Positions 18,085-27,465 are shown, counted from the first letter of the stretch. The stretch is DNA of 32,306 nt from Candidatus Pacearchaeota archaeon (GCA_016211995.1 JACRHU010000043.1:1-32306), one strand, 5' to 3'. Notes: generated from the sequence alone by a model not told the origin. Translations and numbers: made by a program.

Positions 18085-19449
18085 TTATCTTTTTATTTTC
18101 CTTCCGATATATTCCTTCATTGTCACATTTAATAAAGAAGAATATGAGGGATATTTTTCAAGCACCTTGTCAAATGCGTCAACTGCTTTATCGATCTGCT
18201 CTTTTGTTACAATTAATGGTGGTTCAAACCTAGCGACATAATGGTTATTTAAGCTAAAAGCGATTAAGATTCCATGCTCATTCAGCATTCTTCCTGCAAA
18301 TAGGGCAGAAACATCTTCCCTATCAATCATATTTCCAGAAATTCTCTCTATCCCGCTCAAAAGTAAATTTTTGAGTCCACCTTCTGCAGGCTTTTCAAAT
18401 TCAACTCCAATAAGCAACCCCTCACCCCTTACATCTTTTATTATTTTATGTTTTTCTTTTAATGGTTTAAGTTTTTCCAAAATGTATTTACCGTTTTCTC
18501 TTGCATTTTCTACAAGATTTTCATTTACAATCCTATTTATTGAATCAATTGCAGTCTCACAACTTCTATAATTCCCCCCAAAAGTTGAATTATCAAGAAG
18601 ACAGCGAGTTTTTTTTGCATATGCACTATAAACTTCATCTGTAACACCCATTGCACCAATAATAGCTAGCCCTCCCCCCAATGCTTTTGCCATTGTTATT
18701 ATATCTGGAGAGGTATCATCGTGTTCTGCTGCAAACATTTTCCCTGTTCTTCCAAATCCTGTTTGGACTTCATCAAGTATAAAAAGAGTTTTATACTTTT
18801 TACATAAAAATTCAGCAGATCTAATATATCCTATACCTGGAATAATAACTCCTGCTTCTCCTTGGATTGGCTCAAGTATTAATGCAGCAAATTCTTTTGT
18901 TTTTAACTTTTCTTCAAGAGCATTAATGTTATTATAAGGGATTGATTCAAAGCCAGGAACTAGAGGCTCAAATAAGTCTTTATACTCTTTATTGCTAGAA
19001 GCAGACAATGTTCCTAAACTTCTTCCATGAAACGCATTTTCAGCGAATAGAATTTTTTTTCTTCCAGTGTAAGCTCTCGCAATCTTAAATGCACTCTCAT
19101 TGGGCCTTGCACCATCATTAAAAAAGAAAAATTTGTTTATTTTTCCAGGAGTGATTTGGACAAGATCGTATGCTAAAGCAGCAGCCATTGCATTTGGATG
19201 CGGATGTAAAATATTTGGATTATTTTCATGCCCAAAAGGAACAGAGCCAAAACCAGAGATAAAATCAAGTGCCTCAGAGCCATCATCATATCTTAAAAGC
19301 AAACCATCTGCAGAAACTACTTTTTTATCAAATCCAAGCTGTTGTAATAAATCTATAAAAGTAGAATTTCCATGTTTTTTATGCAGCTCATAAATCTCTT
19401 CTCTGCTTAATTTTCTTGCATCATCTGTGGTTAATAATTTTTCAATCAT
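18085..19449 (-). CDS. Class III PLP-dependent aminotransferase
   Basis: NDGARPNESAFKIARAYTGRKKILFAENAFHGRSLGTLS, LILEPIQGEAGVI, LDEVQTGFGRTG, ITMAKALGGG. Confidence 0.88.
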   Translation of the reverse strand: MIEKLLTTDDARKLSREEIYELHKKHGNSTFIDLLQQLGFDKKVVSADGLLLRYDDGSEALDFISGFGSVPFGHENNPNILHPHPNAMAAALAYDLVQITPGKINKFFFFNDGARPNESAFKIARAYTGRKKILFAENAFHGRSLGTLSASSNKEYKDLFEPLVPGFESIPYNNINALEEKLKTKEFAALILEPIQGEAGVIIPGIGYIRSAEFLCKKYKTLFILDEVQTGFGRTGKMFAAEHDDTSPDIITMAKALGGGLAIIGAMGVTDEVYSAYAKKTRCLLDNSTFGGNYRSCETAIDSINRIVNENLVENARENGKYILEKLKPLKEKHKIIKDVRGEGLLIGVEFEKPAEGGLKNLLLSGIERISGNMIDREDVSALFAGRMLNEHGILIAFSLNNHYVARFEPPLIVTKEQIDKAVDAFDKVLEKYPSYSSLLNVTMKEYIGRKIKR

Positions 19450-20111
19450 TTTTTCTCTAAAATTTTAGCATTAATCCCTTCTGCTTCACAGAGTTTTACG
19501 AAATTCTCAGCATCCTTATTGCTTCCAATAATACTTCCATAATGTATCGGAATGGCTATTGTTGGCTTGATTATAGAAGCAGCTTGAGCAGCTTCTTCTG
19601 CATTCATTGTAAATTTTCCACCAATAGGTAGCAGTGCAATAAAAGTTGTTCCTTTTTTGCCAAAGCCAGTAAGTTTTTTCATTTCTTCTATATAATCTGT
19701 ATCTCCTGCGTGATAGATAACAACATTTTCTATATTAATAGCATAACCAACCCATCCTTCTTCTTTAGTATGAAAAGGTTTTTTTGGGTTGTATGCTGGA
19801 ATTGCTTGTATAGTCATTTCTTGAACTTTGATTTTATCGCCTGCTTCTAGTACTTGCATATTTATTTTTTTCTCAACCTTAGTAATACTGGACTGACAAT
19901 CAACAGTGCAAACAATCACAGTGCCTTCTTTGACTATCTTATTTATATCAGGAACACTGCAATGGTCATAATGTGAATGTGTTATTAAGATAACATCCGC
20001 CTTTTCTGCTGTTGAGGAAATCTGAAAAGGATCAATATAGATAACTTTTTTATTTTTTATCTTAACTGCAGCATGCCCAAGCCATTCTAACTCGAGATTT
20101 TCAATTTTCAT
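19446..20111 (-). CDS. Metallo-beta-lactamase-fold hydrolase (UPF0173-like)
   Basis: WLGHAAVKI, LITHSHYDHCS, IYHAGDTDYI, PIHYGSI. Confidence 0.87.
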   Translation of the reverse strand: MKIENLELEWLGHAAVKIKNKKVIYIDPFQISSTAEKADVILITHSHYDHCSVPDINKIVKEGTVIVCTVDCQSSITKVEKKINMQVLEAGDKIKVQEMTIQAIPAYNPKKPFHTKEEGWVGYAINIENVVIYHAGDTDYIEEMKKLTGFGKKGTTFIALLPIGGKFTMNAEEAAQAASIIKPTIAIPIHYGSIIGSNKDAENFVKLCEAEGINAKILEKK

Positions 20112-20149
20112 TTTTTTTAATTAGTTCTAATTTGTTTAATCAGTAAGAC

Positions 20150-20205
20150 TCCAACCGCATGAAGGGTTGGACAAATGTTGAGCTATCAATCGCTCAAATC
20201 CTTAT
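20150..20205 (-). other. Two-hairpin 3'-UTR element, copy B (downstream of gatA)
   Basis: + strand: TCCAACC-gcatgaag-GGTTGGA / CAAATG / TTGAGC-taTCAATC-GCTCAA / ATCCTTAT. Confidence 0.65.
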
Positions 20206-20212
20206 TGTTTAG

Positions 20213-21595
20213 CTATTTACCTCCTTTTAATAAATTCTCTATAGCAGCTGCAACCTGGAACATTCTGGCTTCTGCAAATGAAGGAGCCATTATCTGCAAT
20301 CCTATTGGGCAGCCATCAATTCTTGCAAAAGGAATTGAAATTGCGCAAATTCCTGCTAAATTTGCAGGAATTGTTAATGCATCGTAACTATACATTTCTT
20401 CTGTTGTTATACTTGAACCAATTTTATGTGGAATTCTAGGAACAGTTGCAGAAATTATAACATCAACTTTTTTGAAAGCTTCGCTTAACTCTTTTTCAAT
20501 AAGCTGTTTTGCCTTTAGTGCACGCCTATAATAAAGTCCTTTATACTCTGCCTTACTTATCTCATTTCCTCCTAAAATTCTTCTAAGTACTTCTGGACCA
20601 GCGACATTTTCTATTCTTTCTCCATATCTTCTTCCATCAAATCTTCTTGTTGCAGAGAAAAATTCAACATAAACAAGAGGATAGTAAGTTTGAACAGCGA
20701 GATTAACATGTTTTAAATCAACATTTTGAGATTTCCATCCAAGTATCTTAAGCCTTGAAACAGCCCCCTCGACTTTTTTTCTTACATCCTTTCCTGTAAT
20801 ATTCTGTAGCTCATTTGAAATTCCTATATTAATTTTTATTTTTTCAGCTAGCATTTCATGATATGCAGGAATTTTTTCATTGAATGTTGTTGGATCTTTT
20901 TCATCTTTTCCTGCAATAACATTCAGCAGCAGAGCAGAGCCATAAACATCTTGGCTGAAAGGGCCTATCTGATCAAGTGACATTGATAAGTCTATTAAAC
21001 CATACCTGCTGACTAATCCATAACTTGGCTTAACTCCTATAATTCCACAATGTGAAGCAGGATTTCTTATACTTCCTCCTGTATCACTTCCTAAAGCAAG
21101 GTCACAGAATTCTGCTGCAACACTAGCAGCACTTCCAGAGCTTGAGCCACCTGGAATTTTTTCTAGACTTGCAGGATTTTTTGTTGGTCCAAATGCACTA
21201 GTTTCACCAGAACTACCACAGGCAAACTCATCCATATTTGTCATTCCAATTATAATGCCTTCTTCTTTTCTGATTTTTTCAATTACACTGGCATCATATC
21301 CTGCTTTATAATTTTCAAGTGTTTTAGAAGCGCAACTCGCAGGAAGTCCTGTAACATTCATGTTGCTTTTAACAGCAATTGCCAATCCTGCAAGTTTTCC
21401 TACACTTCCTTCTCTAATTTTTTTATCCACCCCTTTTGCCTCCCCCAAGGCATTTTTATTTAGATGCAAGAATGCATTAATCTGCCTTCCTTTTTTATCA
21501 TCTCTTTCAATTTTTTCAAGAAACTGCTTTATATTCTCTTCAGCACTCAATTTTCTTGTTCTAATCAAACTAAGTTTTTCCTTTATAGTTATCAT
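20213..21595 (-). CDS. gatA: Asp/Glu-tRNA amidotransferase subunit A
   Basis: Amidase signature GGSSSGSAASVAAEFCDLALGSDTGGSIRNPASHCGIIGVKPSYG. Confidence 0.95.
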   Translation of the reverse strand: MITIKEKLSLIRTRKLSAEENIKQFLEKIERDDKKGRQINAFLHLNKNALGEAKGVDKKIREGSVGKLAGLAIAVKSNMNVTGLPASCASKTLENYKAGYDASVIEKIRKEEGIIIGMTNMDEFACGSSGETSAFGPTKNPASLEKIPGGSSSGSAASVAAEFCDLALGSDTGGSIRNPASHCGIIGVKPSYGLVSRYGLIDLSMSLDQIGPFSQDVYGSALLLNVIAGKDEKDPTTFNEKIPAYHEMLAEKIKINIGISNELQNITGKDVRKKVEGAVSRLKILGWKSQNVDLKHVNLAVQTYYPLVYVEFFSATRRFDGRRYGERIENVAGPEVLRRILGGNEISKAEYKGLYYRRALKAKQLIEKELSEAFKKVDVIISATVPRIPHKIGSSITTEEMYSYDALTIPANLAGICAISIPFARIDGCPIGLQIMAPSFAEARMFQVAAAIENLLKGGK

Positions 21596-21996
21596 CTAAT
21601 ATCTCCTTTTTTAATTAGAAATTTAATATTTGGAGCAACCTTATATTTTCCTTGCTTAATCTCTTTTATTGGAATCCATTTAATTTCTTTAATTGGAAAA
21701 ATAGGTTTTATCTCTTTTTTATTTTTAAGTTTAGCAAGATAATGAATGAGTGCTATACACATTTTTTTCTTTGTTTGCGGATTTTTCCATATAATCATAG
21801 GATGCAATGGTTTGATAATCTCAATTTCTGCATTTATTTCCTCCTTAGTTTCTCTGTGGCATGCCCTTTCTAAATCTTCAATGTTTTTTTCTATAGTTCC
21901 CCCAGGTAGCTTATAAAAATCATCCTTATTGTCTTTATTCATTAATAATTTGCCTTTCTCGATTATAACTGGCCCAGACGCTATTGTTGTTTTCAT
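21592..21996 (-). CDS. NUDIX hydrolase
   Basis: LPGGTIEKNIEDLERACHRETKEEI; ATGA overlap with gatA. Confidence 0.82.
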   Translation of the reverse strand: MKTTIASGPVIIEKGKLLMNKDNKDDFYKLPGGTIEKNIEDLERACHRETKEEINAEIEIIKPLHPMIIWKNPQTKKKMCIALIHYLAKLKNKKEIKPIFPIKEIKWIPIKEIKQGKYKVAPNIKFLIKKGDIR

Positions 21997-21997
21997 T

Positions 21998-22255
21998 TTA
22001 TAACCATTTTCCTTTCTCGCTTTTTACAAAATCCTTATCATGTGGTGCATTTTCAAAGAAAATCTTTCTAAATTTCTTGTCTGTATTTTTTCCTTTCCCC
22101 TCTTTTCTAGAGTAGTTTTCACGTTTAACATTCCCACCTTCAGCAAGATTTTCAATTTTTTCAAGCTCAGAGGAAAAATTGTCCATTATCTCCTTTGCCT
22201 GTTTTCTTATACTCTCTTTTTCTTTTTCAGAAACCTTATGCCATAAAAAATCCAT
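21998..22255 (-). CDS. gatC: GatC-like subunit (short archaeal type)
   Basis: EKESIRKQAKEIMDNFSSELEKIENL...FRKIFFENAPHDKDFVKSEKGKW resembles short archaeal GatC; 1 nt upstream of the NUDIX-gatA pair. Confidence 0.7.
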   Translation of the reverse strand: MDFLWHKVSEKEKESIRKQAKEIMDNFSSELEKIENLAEGGNVKRENYSRKEGKGKNTDKKFRKIFFENAPHDKDFVKSEKGKWL

Positions 22256-22312
22256 AGCTTAAACAAACTAGTGGGATTTATAAAAGTTACTTATTAAATT
22301 AAAGAAAATCAA

Positions 22313-22370
22313 AAAAAAGATTGATAGTCAATCTTTTTTAGGATGCTAAAAATAGTTTTCTGTTTTTTTC
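22313..22370 (+). repeat. Hairpin - GGATGCT - hairpin module, copy 2
   Basis: AAAAAAGATTGA-tag-TCAATCTTTTTT (22313-22339), GGATGCT (22341-22347), AAAAATAG-tttt-CTGTTTTT (22348-22367). Confidence 0.75.
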
Positions 22371-22376
22371 ATCAAA

Positions 22377-22445
22377 TTAAAAGAATAAAAATTAAATAAT
22401 TATCAAATTCTAAAAATTCATTTTAAAAGAATAAAAATTAAATAA
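22377..22445. repeat. 23-bp direct repeat, two copies, 46-bp period
   Basis: TTAAAAGAATAAAAATTAAATAA at 22377-22399 and 22423-22445. Confidence 0.85.
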
Positions 22446-22471
22446 AATTCATTTATCTCAAACTTCTGAAG

Positions 22472-22891
22472 TTACTTATATTTACTGAGATAAAGCACAG
22501 CAGCTATTGTTGTTAAAATTCCTGCTTCAAGTCTTCCAAGTAGCATGCATATTAGGCCTATTATAAACATGAACCACATCTCAGATCTTGAGTGTTTAGC
22601 CTCTATCTGATGCAATGTTACCCAGGTTATTATACCAAGTACAATCCAGATAACTCCAAAAGTTAAAAGCTTGCTTGCTTCTACTGTGAATCCAGCAAAG
22701 CCAAATAAAGCAGAGAGCTCTTTCCTAAGAATTATCACTGTTAAACCATTCACTAGAAGAAAAAATGTTGCCAGAAATCCAAGTATATATGGTGCTTTTG
22801 TTTTTGGCGCTGCTTCTTTTGTTTCCAATGTTCTAAAAGATCTAGTCTTTACTTGTGTAACTTTCCTCTTTTTTGCTATATTTTTAGCCAT
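22472..22891 (-). CDS. Hypothetical membrane protein, about 4 TM
   Basis: Basic N-terminus and four hydrophobic segments. Confidence 0.7.
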   Translation of the reverse strand: MAKNIAKKRKVTQVKTRSFRTLETKEAAPKTKAPYILGFLATFFLLVNGLTVIILRKELSALFGFAGFTVEASKLLTFGVIWIVLGIITWVTLHQIEAKHSRSEMWFMFIIGLICMLLGRLEAGILTTIAAVLYLSKYK

Positions 22892-23060
22892 CTTTAATCC
22901 AATGAATTATAGTTTAAAAATGTTTTTACTCATTAGAAACTTTATTATTTAAAAAGAAGTGTACAGAAAGATATATAAATATTGTTTACTCCAAAAGAAA
23001 AGAGAGAAAGAAAAGATTATGGACTAAAAAGCTAGATAAATGAAAGGAGGTTAAAAAAGA

Positions 23061-23483
23061 ATGAGAAATAATTTATGGGCAATTGTTATTGTTGCTTTAG
23101 TTGTCTCAGTTATAGCTTCTTTGGCTACTTTATCTTTGACTGGAAATATAGTGAAGGTTGCTACAAATAAATTTGGTCCGCCAGTTTATAATACTACAGA
23201 GATAGATGCTAAGCTTAAGAGTATATCTTTAGGACTAGGAAACTTTGCAAAATTAAATACTTGTTATACTACTACGATAGATAATGAAGCAATGAAAAAT
23301 TGTACAACTGCTTGTAGTAGTATAAGTACTATTCGCCCCTATACTTGCTTATTTGGTATTGCATACGAATCTGCATATAACGGAGCTAATTATGGTTCTA
23401 CAAGTTTGATAGATTGTGCTAGTCTGTATGGTGCAGAACTCGCAACTAGATATGTAACCTGTCTATGTTGTGGCTCAGCTTAA
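23061..23483 (+). CDS. Secreted or membrane-anchored cysteine-rich protein, 140 aa
   Basis: N-terminal TM ending LSLTGNI; eight Cys (NTC, NC, AC, TC, DC, CLCC); GGAGGT 9 nt before ATG; TATA-like ATATATAAAT upstream. Confidence 0.75.
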   Translation: MRNNLWAIVIVALVVSVIASLATLSLTGNIVKVATNKFGPPVYNTTEIDAKLKSISLGLGNFAKLNTCYTTTIDNEAMKNCTTACSSISTIRPYTCLFGIAYESAYNGANYGSTSLIDCASLYGAELATRYVTCLCCGSA

Positions 23484-23546
23484 TTTAATTTTTTTCTTTT
23501 ATTTTTTAATTTCTTATTCAGAATTATGTTTAAATTAAGATTCAAT

Positions 23547-24860
23547 TTAAGGAGTCAGCCTGTCTCTGTCTCTTGGAAACATTGTTGCCTCTTTTACATT
23601 GTCAAGCCCGCATAAAATTTGTGTGAGCCTTTCTAATCCTATAGACCAACCACCATGATATGGAGCACCATATCTGAAGCTGTCAATATAAGACTGAAAA
23701 TTCTTTGGATTCAGACCTTTAGCCTTCAACCTTTCAATTAAAAGTTCTGGCAAATGGATTCTTTGTCCTCCTGAAGAAATTTCAATGCCACCATAAATTG
23801 CATCAAATCCTTCACTTAGCTTTGCGTTCTTTTCTCCATTTTTTGGAAATATATAGAAGGGTTTCAAAGAAGTGGGCCAGGAATGCACAAATATAACTGT
23901 GTGTGGAAACAATTCATTTAATTTTTTCTCAGCTTCAGGACTTAGGTCTTCTCCATATTTTATTTTTATCTTGCTTTTTTTCAGCAATTCAATTGTTTCA
24001 TCATAAGAGATGTACTTTGCATCAGGAATCTTCAATTTTACACCAAGTAGCTCAAGCTCTTTCTTATTTTGTTCAAGCACTTGAGAAACAATATCTTTTA
24101 CAACTTCTTCAAGCTGTTTCATAACATCAAATTGATTTGAGAAAGCCATTTCTATATCCATCTGCCTTATCTCATTTATATGCCTAGGTGTATTATGCTT
24201 TTCTGCACGCCACACAGGAGTAATCATAAATGTTTTTTCCATGCTACAAGCAAGCATTTGTTTGTATAATTGCGGAGATTGTGCAAGATATGCCTTTTTT
24301 TCAAAATATTGCACAGGAAATAGCTCTGTACCGCCTTCTGATGCAGCAGAAATTATGCAAGGAGGCTGCATTTCTATAAAACCTTTATCAAAAAAATGCT
24401 TTCTAAATGCATTTGCAATTGTTGACTGAATTTTAAAAATAGCTTGAGTCCTTTTTCTATGAAAATCCAAGAATCTATAATCAAGTCGTTTAGGAAGTTC
24501 TGTTTTTGAAAACTCAGAAACATCTATTGGCAGAGGCTGCTCTGCTTCTGCAATTATTTCAATTTTTTGAGGCAAAATTTCTCTTCCACCAGGAGCCTTA
24601 TCACTTTTTTTAACCTCTCCAGAAACAGAAATAACAGATTCTTTTGCAATCTCCCCGATTTTATTGAATACTTTTTCATCTGTCTTTCCTTTAATAGCAG
24701 TAACCTGAATTATTCCTGTAATATCCCTTAAAATTAAGAACCTTATTTTTCCAAGTTCGCGAACTTCTTGGCACCATCCTTCTAAAAAAACATTTTTTCC
24801 AGCATGCTTTTCACTAATATCTGTGACATAAATTCTTTCCTTTTCTTCTTTCTTAACCAT
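23547..24860 (-). CDS. aspS: Aspartyl-tRNA synthetase, archaeal type
   Basis: FMITPVWRAEKHNTPRHINEIRQMDIEMAF, GGWSIGLERLTQILCGLDNVKEATMFPRDRDRLTP. Confidence 0.95.
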   Translation of the reverse strand: MVKKEEKERIYVTDISEKHAGKNVFLEGWCQEVRELGKIRFLILRDITGIIQVTAIKGKTDEKVFNKIGEIAKESVISVSGEVKKSDKAPGGREILPQKIEIIAEAEQPLPIDVSEFSKTELPKRLDYRFLDFHRKRTQAIFKIQSTIANAFRKHFFDKGFIEMQPPCIISAASEGGTELFPVQYFEKKAYLAQSPQLYKQMLACSMEKTFMITPVWRAEKHNTPRHINEIRQMDIEMAFSNQFDVMKQLEEVVKDIVSQVLEQNKKELELLGVKLKIPDAKYISYDETIELLKKSKIKIKYGEDLSPEAEKKLNELFPHTVIFVHSWPTSLKPFYIFPKNGEKNAKLSEGFDAIYGGIEISSGGQRIHLPELLIERLKAKGLNPKNFQSYIDSFRYGAPYHGGWSIGLERLTQILCGLDNVKEATMFPRDRDRLTP

Positions 24861-24934
24861 CTTTAAAACAATAGAAATAGCCTTATAAATATTTTCTTAC
24901 GAAGCTTTTTAAAAAGAAAAAGAGTTATTATTAT

Positions 24935-25810
24935 ATGTTCAAAAAGTATGGTGTGCTGGGCGTAGTATTGATTTTAGTTGCAGAATTATCTATTTTTTTT
25001 AAAATAAATTTCATTCTGGAATATTTTTTTCCAATAGTCTGGTGGGGATTTATCTTACTAATCGATGCAATTGTATTTAAGCTGCAAAAAAACTCTTTAA
25101 TCTCAACTAGGTTTAGTACATTTATTTCATTAGTAATTATCTCTGCACCATTATGGTATATTTTTGACTTGTATAACTTGTTTTTCTATTCTAATTGGCA
25201 ATATGTAATTGGAATTCCAAATCTTCTTAGACCTGCTTTTGGAATGATATCCTTTGCGACAGTATTTCCAGCAATTTTTGAAACAGCTGATTTTTTGAAG
25301 GCACTGCATCTAGAGAGATATGCAGCAGATTATGTAGAAAAGAAAAAAATTAAAATTCCAAAAATCAGAATAAAAATAAATAAGATTCTGCTTTTTTCAA
25401 TGATTATTTTAGGACTAGTATGTCTGATTATCCCATTCACAATGCCAAAATCACCACTTGCTTTACTTGGTTGGGTTGGTTTTTTTCTGTTACTAGATCC
25501 AATAAACTATATGCATAATGATCCGAGTATAATAAGCTATATTAAAAAACGTAAATTTCTAACCCCTCTAGCATATTTCATTGCAGGTTATATCTGTGGA
25601 TTTTTTTGGGAATTCTGGAATTATTGGGCACGAACAAAATGGTATTATACTGTTCCACATTTAGGACCGAAGATATTTGAGATGCCTATTCTCGGTTACC
25701 TTCCCTATGGCTTTTTTGCATTAGAAGTATTTAGTATGTATTATTTTACAAGAGGTCTTTTCATAAGAGCAGAAGAAAAAATAAAGAAAAGAATTAAGGA
25801 GAAAAAATAG
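24935..25810 (+). CDS. Hypothetical polytopic membrane protein
   Basis: Multiple hydrophobic segments; aromatic-rich FFWEFWNYWARTKWYYTVPHLGPKIFEMPILGYLPYGFFALEVF. Confidence 0.75.
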   Translation: MFKKYGVLGVVLILVAELSIFFKINFILEYFFPIVWWGFILLIDAIVFKLQKNSLISTRFSTFISLVIISAPLWYIFDLYNLFFYSNWQYVIGIPNLLRPAFGMISFATVFPAIFETADFLKALHLERYAADYVEKKKIKIPKIRIKINKILLFSMIILGLVCLIIPFTMPKSPLALLGWVGFFLLLDPINYMHNDPSIISYIKKRKFLTPLAYFIAGYICGFFWEFWNYWARTKWYYTVPHLGPKIFEMPILGYLPYGFFALEVFSMYYFTRGLFIRAEEKIKKRIKEKK

Positions 25811-25976
25811 AGCGAAGAACAAAACTTGAATCAACAATTAAAGCTATGAATCCAATAATTAATCTTGTATAAATTTTCCAGTTCTTTATTCCTTTTTTTA
25901 ATTCATATGCCGCCCCAATAATTAGAAAAATCCAAAATGGTAGAGCAAGCATGTCAAAAAATGTTTGAACATTCAT
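25794..25976 (-). CDS. Small membrane protein, 60 aa
   Basis: Two hydrophobic segments; ATGA overlap with gatE and 17-nt convergent overlap with the preceding ORF. Confidence 0.6.
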   Translation of the reverse strand: MNVQTFFDMLALPFWIFLIIGAAYELKKGIKNWKIYTRLIIGFIALIVDSSFVLRSIFSP

Positions 25977-27412
25977 TTTTCAACGTACTTCTTCAGGATT
26001 TCAATTACATCTTTTCCATGGACTCCTTTATGGGTTTGCATAACTAATCCCATGTAAGCATTTATGTTAAGTCCTGGCTTTTCTTTTATTAATTTTTGAA
26101 TATAATGTTCTAACTCGCTGTGGTCAATTGTTTTTATTTCTAGAGCTTCTTCGATTGTCTTTCCCTTAACAATTTCTGTCATTACATGCTTCAAATGTGA
26201 CTCTGAAAGCTTTTTTTCTTTTATTCTAACAAGAAGAGTTTCAATTATATCTATGGTTAGTTTAGAATAAACTTTTTCTAGACCAATTTTTTCATGACTT
26301 GCAATCTCTTTTGGATAAAGAACTAAGGCTTTAATTACGAGATTGGGTTCAACACCTATGCTGCTTAGCTCTCTGAATTCTTCAAGCTTATCTTCTTGTA
26401 AAACAAGATTAATCATTTCATCATGGATTCCTTTTTCACCAAGCTCTTTTTTAATTTCTGACTTTAATTTTGGCAGTGAACTTTTAACTTCATTTACCAG
26501 TTCACGATTAATTTTAATCAAAGGCAAATCAGTTTCAGGGTACATCCTTGCTGCTCCTGGCAATGGTCGCATATAAGTTGTTGAACCATCAGGATTTGCT
26601 CTTCTGACCTCAGCTTGCATTTTTTTATCTTCTTTCAGAAGCTTGCTTTGCCTTTCAGTCTCTGTTTCTATGACTTTAGCTATTAATGCAGGCTCTTGAA
26701 CTCCTTTAATCTCCACACGAGAGCCATTTTTTATACTCATATTAACATCCTGCCTTATTGTTCCAATTCCTCGCTTAACTTTGCAAGCTCTTAAAATTTC
26801 TCCGATTAGTAATGCTACTTTCTTTGCCTCATCAGGTGTTGAAATATCAGGGCTTGTTGCAATTTCAACAAGCGGAATGCCTAATCTGTCAAGCCTGTAA
26901 ATAACTTCTTTCTCATTCTGTTCAATAATTCTTGCAGCATCTTCTTCTAATCCAATAGAAGAAATTCCGATTTTCTTGCCCTCAATTTCAAGCCAACCAT
27001 CTCTAGCAACAAGCAGGGTTCTTTGAAATCCAGAAGTGTTTGAGCCATCAACAACTGTTTTTCTCATAACTTGTGTAATTTCAAGAGGTTTTGTATTCAA
27101 AAGAAGTGAAATTTGCAAAGCTATTTTCAAAGCCTCTTTATTAATTAAATGTGGGGGCTCTTCATCAAGTTCAACAAGGCATGTGGAGTCTGAATATGCT
27201 TCATATTTAAATTCTCTTTCTTTTACATGTTCAAATTTAGCAGCAATATCAATTTCTCCACTCTCTCCTGCAACTGCATGAAGTTTTCTTTTAATAATTA
27301 CATCTGGCTCTTCAACACGTAAAATTGAAGGACATCCGCAGAATAGCTTGCTAGTATCAAGCTGCTGATGAATTTCTACTCCAGACTTCAAGCCAATTTT
27401 TTTATAGTCCAT
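25973..27412 (-). CDS. gatE: Glu-tRNA(Gln) amidotransferase subunit E, short form
   Basis: LKSGVEIHQQLDTSKLFCGCPS, KTVVDGSNTSGFQRT, GIGTIRQDVNMSI, MRPLPGAARMYPETDLP; 479 aa. Confidence 0.9.
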   Translation of the reverse strand: MDYKKIGLKSGVEIHQQLDTSKLFCGCPSILRVEEPDVIIKRKLHAVAGESGEIDIAAKFEHVKEREFKYEAYSDSTCLVELDEEPPHLINKEALKIALQISLLLNTKPLEITQVMRKTVVDGSNTSGFQRTLLVARDGWLEIEGKKIGISSIGLEEDAARIIEQNEKEVIYRLDRLGIPLVEIATSPDISTPDEAKKVALLIGEILRACKVKRGIGTIRQDVNMSIKNGSRVEIKGVQEPALIAKVIETETERQSKLLKEDKKMQAEVRRANPDGSTTYMRPLPGAARMYPETDLPLIKINRELVNEVKSSLPKLKSEIKKELGEKGIHDEMINLVLQEDKLEEFRELSSIGVEPNLVIKALVLYPKEIASHEKIGLEKVYSKLTIDIIETLLVRIKEKKLSESHLKHVMTEIVKGKTIEEALEIKTIDHSELEHYIQKLIKEKPGLNINAYMGLVMQTHKGVHGKDVIEILKKYVEK

Positions 27413-27465
27413 AATATACTTATATAGAAAAACAATTTAAATATATTGCTCTAGCTCCGAAATAT

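Noticed and set aside
20150-20171. Integron attC-like site (TCCAAC...GTTGGAC)
   Set aside because: GTTGGAC fits GTTRRRY, but the other core site does not fit, copy A lacks it, and there is no integrase or cassette array.
23474-23540. Inverted repeat CTTAATTTAA/TTAAATTAAG between the Cys-rich gene and aspS
   Set aside because: Pure A/T plus one G/C pair in very AT-rich DNA; plausible by chance, or simply a T-rich archaeal terminator region.
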